A stretch of DNA of 64,000 bases, from NCBI RefSeq assembly GCF_003086775.1, contig NZ_CP026001.1, positions 398,429 to 462,428 on the forward strand, read 5' to 3'. Both the position numbers and the translations under genes were made by a program. The notes beneath the pieces are model-generated. The model was given only the letters and a program-made list of their open reading frames with translations, had not been told where the DNA came from and ran no database searches. This stretch comes from Stenotrophomonas sp. ZAC14D1_NAIMI4_1. Lineage in GTDB: Bacteria; Pseudomonadota; Gammaproteobacteria; Xanthomonadales; Xanthomonadaceae. Below, piece by piece: positions 60,085-64,000 of the stretch (its first letter is position 1; every line of letters begins with the position of its first letter).

Positions 60085-62877
60085 ATGACCCTCGCCCCCG
60101 CTGAACTGCCCGCCACCCTGCAGCCCCTGGTCGACCGCGCCCTGGCGCGCCTGGCCCACGTCCTGCCCGGGCCCATCCCCGCCGAGCTGCAGCCGCCACT
60201 GGCTCGCCTGGCGGTGGCCAGCGACTTCGCCCTGGATACCCTCGTGCGCCAGCCGGCGCTGCTGGCCCATCTGGCGCAGCCGGGCTGCCCGCCGCTGCCG
60301 GCGCCGGTGCTCGACCCGCAGCAGCCCAGCGACTGGCCGGCACAGCTGCGGCGCTGGCGTGCGGCCATGTCCACCCGCCTGGTCTGGCGCGATCTGGCCG
60401 GCCTGGACGACGTGCCGCAGACCCTGGCCGGCGCCACCACTCTGGCCGAGGACTGCCTGCGCCTGGCGCTGGAGGCCCTGCAGCAGGAGTTCGCCCAGCG
60501 CCACGGGGTCATCCGCGATGACCACGGCCAGCCCATGCAGCTGGTGGTGTTCGGCCTGGGCAAGCTGGGCGGTGGCGAGCTCAACTTCAGTTCCGATATC
60601 GATCTGGTCTACGCCTATCCGCAGGGTGGTGAATCCGACGGCCCGCGCCCGCTGGCCGCCGAGGAATACTTCGCCCGCCTTGGCCAGCGCCTGGCCAAGC
60701 TGCTGGACGACACCACCGTCGATGGCTTCAGCCACCGCGTCGACCTGCGCCTGCGTCCGTTCGGCAGCGCTGGCCGTGTCGCGCTGTCGTTCGCGGCGAT
60801 GGACCAGTACTTCCAGCGCGAGGGCCGCGACTGGGAACGCTATGCCTGGCTGAAGGCGCGCGCGGTGGCCGGTGATATTGCCGCCGGCGAAGCGTGGCTG
60901 CAGACCCTGCGCCCGTTCGTTTACCGCCGCTACCTGGATTTCACCGCGCTCGACGGCCTGCGCGAGATGAAGGCGGCGATCACCGCCGAGGTCGCCCGCC
61001 GCGAACTGCACGAAGACATCAAGCGCGGCGCCGGCGGCATCCGCGAAATCGAATTCCTCTGCCAGGCCCTGCAGCTGATCCGCGCCGGGCGCGAGCCGGT
61101 GCTGCGCGAGCGCCGCCTGCTGGTGGCCCTGCAGGCGCTGGTCAACGCCGGCCAGATTGCAGCGGACGATGGTGCCGCGCTGCGCGAGGCCTACCTGTTC
61201 CTGCGCCGCCTGGAAAACCGCCTGCAGATGCTGCGCGACGCGCAGACCCACGTGCTGCCCAGCGACCCGCTGGATCGCCAGCGCATCGCCCTCGGCCTGG
61301 GCTATGGCGATTGGGATGAACTGCGTGCGGCCCTGGCCGTGCAGCAGCAGCGGGTCAGCACCGAGTTCGCCGCGCTGCTGGCCCCGCGCAAGGGCCAGGC
61401 CGCCCCCGATGCGCTGGCCAGCTACTGGCGCAGCCTGCCCGACGGCAGCAACGCCGAACTGCTGGCCGAAGCCGGTTTCCTCGATGCCAACGGCGCCGAC
61501 CAGTCGCTGCGTGATTTCGCCCAGAGTACCGGCGTGAAGTCACTGTCCGATGCCGCGCGTGCGCGCCTGGACCGCGTGCTGCCAGCGCTGCTGCATGCGG
61601 CCACGCGCTCGCCGCAGCCCGATGCCGCACTCAAGCGCGTGCTCGGCCTGTTGCAGGCCGTGCTGCGCCGAACCAGCTACCTGGCGCTGCTGGACGAGCA
61701 ACCCAGCGCCCTGGCGCGGTTGGTGGACGTGCTGGCGCGCAGCGCGCTGCTGGCCGAACGCCTGGCGGCGTACCCCCTGCTGCTGGACGAACTGCTGGAC
61801 GTGCGCGTATCTGGGCCGATGCCCGACTTCGCCGGCATGCTGGCCGAGTGCCAGCAGGTGCTGCCGGTGGAAGATCCCGAATCGCAGCTGCGCTGGCTCA
61901 ATGAAACGCGGCTCGCGCTCAGCTTCCGCATGGCGATGGCCACGCTGGACGGCCGCCAGGGCGCGGTGGACAGCACCCGCCAGCTGGCCGAGCTGGCGCA
62001 GGCGGTGGTCATCACCGTGCTCAAGCTGGCCGAGGCGGACATGCACGCCGCGCACGGTGCGGTGCCGGGCGGGCGCTTCGCCATCATCGGTTACGGCAGC
62101 CTGGGTGGGCTGGAACTGGGCTTCGGTTCCGATCTGGACCTGGTGTTCCTGCACGACCATCCGGCCGGCGTGGAAGCCAGCGATGGCACCCGTCCGCTGG
62201 AACCGGGCCGCTGGTACGCGCGCCTGGCGCAGAAGGTGATGGCCCTGCTGGGCGCGGTTACCGCCGCCGGCCGCCTGTACGACATCGACGTGCGCCTGCG
62301 CCCGGATGGCGGCAAGGGATCGCTGGTGTCCTCGCTGGCCAGCTACACCGACTACCAGCGCGAGCGCGCCTGGACCTGGGAACACCAGGCCCTGGTGCGC
62401 GCGCGCGGCGTGGCCGGCGATGCCAGCCTGCTGGCCGATTTCGAACAGGTGCGCGCGCAGACGCTGGGCCGCGAACGCGACCACGCCACGCTGTATGCCG
62501 ACGTGCTGAAGATGCGCGGGCGCATGCGCACCGAACTGGACCGCAGCGATGCCGCGCGCCTGGACCTGAAGCAGGGCGCCGGTGGCGTGGTGGATCTGGA
62601 GTTCCTTCTGCAGACCGGCGTGCTGGCACGCAGCGCGCAGGTTGCGGCGCTGCTGGAACCGCGCGACACGCCGTCGTTGATCGACGCACTGGCGGCGGGA
62701 TTCCTGCCCGAAGACACCGCACGTGCGCTGCAGGGCGCGCACGCCACCCTGCTGGATGTCGGCCTGGCCTGCACGCTGGACCGCCGCCCGCGGCTGGCGG
62801 CCACAACGCCTGCGATTGAAGACGCGTGTGCAGCGATCAGTGCCGCCTGCGTGGCCGCAGAGCTGCCGTTCGGCTGA
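60085..62877 (+). CDS. glnE: Bifunctional glutamine synthetase adenylyltransferase/deadenylase
   Basis: A 930-residue enzyme that adds AMP to glutamine synthetase and removes it by phosphorolysis, setting nitrogen assimilation. The two nucleotidyltransferase domains are visible: the N-terminal one has [20 protein letters not shown] (about 155-175) and the C-terminal one [20 protein letters not shown] (about 670-690). Helical regulatory regions connect them. Length is close to E. coli GlnE (946). The gene is not in an operon in this window. Confidence 0.96.
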   Translation: MTLAPAELPATLQPLVDRALARLAHVLPGPIPAELQPPLARLAVASDFALDTLVRQPALLAHLAQPGCPPLPAPVLDPQQPSDWPAQLRRWRAAMSTRLVWRDLAGLDDVPQTLAGATTLAEDCLRLALEALQQEFAQRHGVIRDDHGQPMQLVVFGLGKLGGGELNFSSDIDLVYAYPQGGESDGPRPLAAEEYFARLGQRLAKLLDDTTVDGFSHRVDLRLRPFGSAGRVALSFAAMDQYFQREGRDWERYAWLKARAVAGDIAAGEAWLQTLRPFVYRRYLDFTALDGLREMKAAITAEVARRELHEDIKRGAGGIREIEFLCQALQLIRAGREPVLRERRLLVALQALVNAGQIAADDGAALREAYLFLRRLENRLQMLRDAQTHVLPSDPLDRQRIALGLGYGDWDELRAALAVQQQRVSTEFAALLAPRKGQAAPDALASYWRSLPDGSNAELLAEAGFLDANGADQSLRDFAQSTGVKSLSDAARARLDRVLPALLHAATRSPQPDAALKRVLGLLQAVLRRTSYLALLDEQPSALARLVDVLARSALLAERLAAYPLLLDELLDVRVSGPMPDFAGMLAECQQVLPVEDPESQLRWLNETRLALSFRMAMATLDGRQGAVDSTRQLAELAQAVVITVLKLAEADMHAAHGAVPGGRFAIIGYGSLGGLELGFGSDLDLVFLHDHPAGVEASDGTRPLEPGRWYARLAQKVMALLGAVTAAGRLYDIDVRLRPDGGKGSLVSSLASYTDYQRERAWTWEHQALVRARGVAGDASLLADFEQVRAQTLGRERDHATLYADVLKMRGRMRTELDRSDAARLDLKQGAGGVVDLEFLLQTGVLARSAQVAALLEPRDTPSLIDALAAGFLPEDTARALQGAHATLLDVGLACTLDRRPRLAATTPAIEDACAAISAACVAAELPFG

Positions 62878-62899
62878 TGGGGTACCACGTGCGCCGTTG

Positions 62900-63853
62900 G
62901 TAGGTGCCGACCGTTGGTCGGCACACTCTGTCAGGTGCAATGAACCCTGAAGGATCGTGCCGACCAACGGTCGGCACCCACCAGAGCAATGGTCGGGCGA
63001 TGTCCGCCGTTGGTAGGTGCCGACCGTTGGTCGGCACACTCTGTCAGGTGCAATGAACCCTGAAGGATCGTGCCGACCAACGGTCGGCACCCACCAGAAC
63101 AATGGCCGGGCGATGCCGGCCGTTGGTAGGTGCCGACCGTTGGTCGGCACACTCTGTCAGCTGCGATGAACCCTGAAGGATCGTGCCGACCAACGGTCGG
63201 CACCCACCGGAGCAATGGCCGCGCGATGCCCCGCTGTTGGTAGGTGCCGACCGTTGGTCGGCACACTCTGTCAGCCGCGATGAGCCCTGAAGGATCGTGC
63301 CGACCAACGGTCGGCACCCACCAGAACAATGGCCGGGCGATGCCCGCCGTTGGTAGGTGCCGACCGTTGGTCGGCACTCTCTGTCAGCCGCGATGAACCC
63401 TGAAGGATCGTGCCGACCAACGGTCGGCACCCACCAGGGCAATGGCCGGGCGATGCCCGCCGTTGGTAGGTGCCGACCGTTGGTCGGCACACTCTGTCAG
63501 CTGCGATGAACCCTGAAGGATCGTGCCGACCAACGGTCGGCACCCACCGGAGCAATGGCCGCGCGATGCCCCGCTGTTGGTAGGTGCCGACCGTTGGTCG
63601 GCACACTCTGTCAGCCGCGATGAGCCCTGAAGGATCGTGCCGACCAACGGTCGGCACCCACCAGGGCGATGGTCGGGCGATGCCCGCCGTTGGTCGGCAC
63701 ACTCTGTCAGCTGCGATGAACCCTGAAGGATCGTGCCGACCAACGGTCGGCACCCACCAAAGCAATGATCGGGCGAGGCCCGCCGTTGGTCGGCACACTC
63801 TGTCAGCTGCGATGAACCCTGAAGGATCGTGCCGACCAACGGTCGGCACCCAC
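62900..63853. repeat. Tandem array of nine paired SMAG units
   Basis: Seven full units of 113-114 bp start with GTAG at 62900, 63013, 63126, 63240, 63353, 63466 and 63580, followed by two shorter units spaced 96 bp. Each unit has a GTAG-headed palindrome (arm GTGCCGACC) and an inverted partner ending CCAC, joined by a conserved spacer (ending CCCTGAAGGATC). Units 3 and 6 are identical, implying a segmental duplication. The last two units lost 17 bases between CCGTTGGT repeats. Confidence 0.92.
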
Positions 63854-63886
63854 CGGAGCGATGGTCGGCACTATCAGCGCCGGCAC

Positions 63887-64000
63887 CTATCGGGCGGGCA
63901 ACACCTGTTCCACCAACGCCCGATCGCGCTGCCCGCGGCGCATGATCGCGCGGCGTTGCAGGGCATCGTGCAGGCGCGGGTCATCGGCGTGCAGGCCGTT
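63887..64000 (-). CDS. 3' end of a reverse-strand gene (partial)
   Basis: The last 37 codons of a reading frame that continues past the window edge, ending in TAG at 63887-63889. The visible part is Arg-rich and helical (LQRRAIMRRGQRDRALVEQVLPAR). Not identifiable from this fragment. Confidence 0.6.
   Translation of the reverse strand, partial: NGLHADDPRLHDALQRRAIMRRGQRDRALVEQVLPAR

Noticed and set aside
62837..63849. Reverse-strand frames through the SMAG array with repeating PTVGRHDPSG-like sequence
   Set aside because: They only translate the DNA repeat. The 113-bp period is not a multiple of three, so frames shift between units, and there is no ribosome-binding site or signal peptide.
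62900..63853. CRISPR array
   Set aside because: Units are 113 bp with nearly identical spacers and paired palindromes. A CRISPR needs short repeats with unique spacers, and no cas genes are near.

Overview
The window is a high-GC, gene-dense stretch of a gammaproteobacterial chromosome. It most likely comes from the Stenotrophomonas maltophilia complex (Xanthomonadaceae). The clearest signature is a very large number of short palindromes that begin with GTAG (or end with CTAC on the other strand), which matches the SMAG (S. maltophilia GTAG) repeat family. Gene content and order also fit: a complete caa3/aa3 cytochrome oxidase cluster, PutA without an N-terminal ribbon-helix-helix domain, a pnuC-nadR pair, and rpsU-yqeY-dnaG facing tsaD. 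No prophage, insertion sequence, CRISPR array or tRNA gene was seen.

Layout. 1-560: the end of an rRNA operon with two tandem 5S genes, each followed by a terminator. 596-6490: M28 peptidase, a TVNG-repeat secreted protein, EnvC-like amidase activator, S41 protease and a small protein. 6526-11216: rhomboid protease, FadL-type porin, Cys-rich protein, PnuC and a NadR-like enzyme (NAD salvage). 11273-14491: PutA. 14766-23374: haem-copper oxidase operon with assembly factors and haem O/A synthesis. 23542-27366: ChaN-like protein, two secreted proteins with unusual composition, a bile-acid-symporter-like transporter and a periplasmic phosphatase. 27392-32225: dnaG, yihY, yqeY and rpsU, divergent from tsaD. 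32259-33776: a HEPN/Abi-like protein, two tandem small-RNA-like units and folB. 33865-40442: MscS channel, GH3 glycosidase with a LacI-type operator, lipoprotein, PQQ-type sugar dehydrogenase and small proteins. 40518-53676: a peptidoglycan-peptide locus. 54211-62877: EF-hand protein, HAD hydrolase, HglS-type 2-oxoadipate enzyme, CoA-transferase and glnE. 62900-63853: a tandem array of paired palindromes. 63887-64000: the 3' end of a reverse-strand gene.

How genes work together. The oxidase block encodes subunits I-III, copper delivery (CtaG), Surf1 and haem A synthesis (CtaA, CtaB) in one mainly co-directional unit. The 40.5-53.7 kb block combines a MurR/RpiR regulator, L,D-transpeptidase, APC permease, L-Ala-D/L-Glu epimerase, NlpC/P60 hydrolase, transglutaminase-like protease, TonB-dependent receptor, class C-type serine hydrolase and D-Ala-D-Ala dipeptidase. 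Together these look like a pathway for capturing and degrading peptidoglycan stem peptides (inference). PnuC and the NadR-like enzyme overlap and would import and adenylate nicotinamide riboside or mononucleotide.

Most notable non-coding content: (1) SMAG palindromes in at least seven stem-sequence variants, some inside or ending coding sequences, and a ~950-bp array of nine paired units; (2) a pair of inverted foldback elements at 53.7-54.2 kb with a conserved 52-nt loop but stems that differ at ten base pairs, all compensated; (3) two tandem promoter-hairpin-terminator units before folB with a compensated stem change; (4) several genes with a -10-like hexamer ending six or seven bases before the ATG, suggesting leaderless transcripts.
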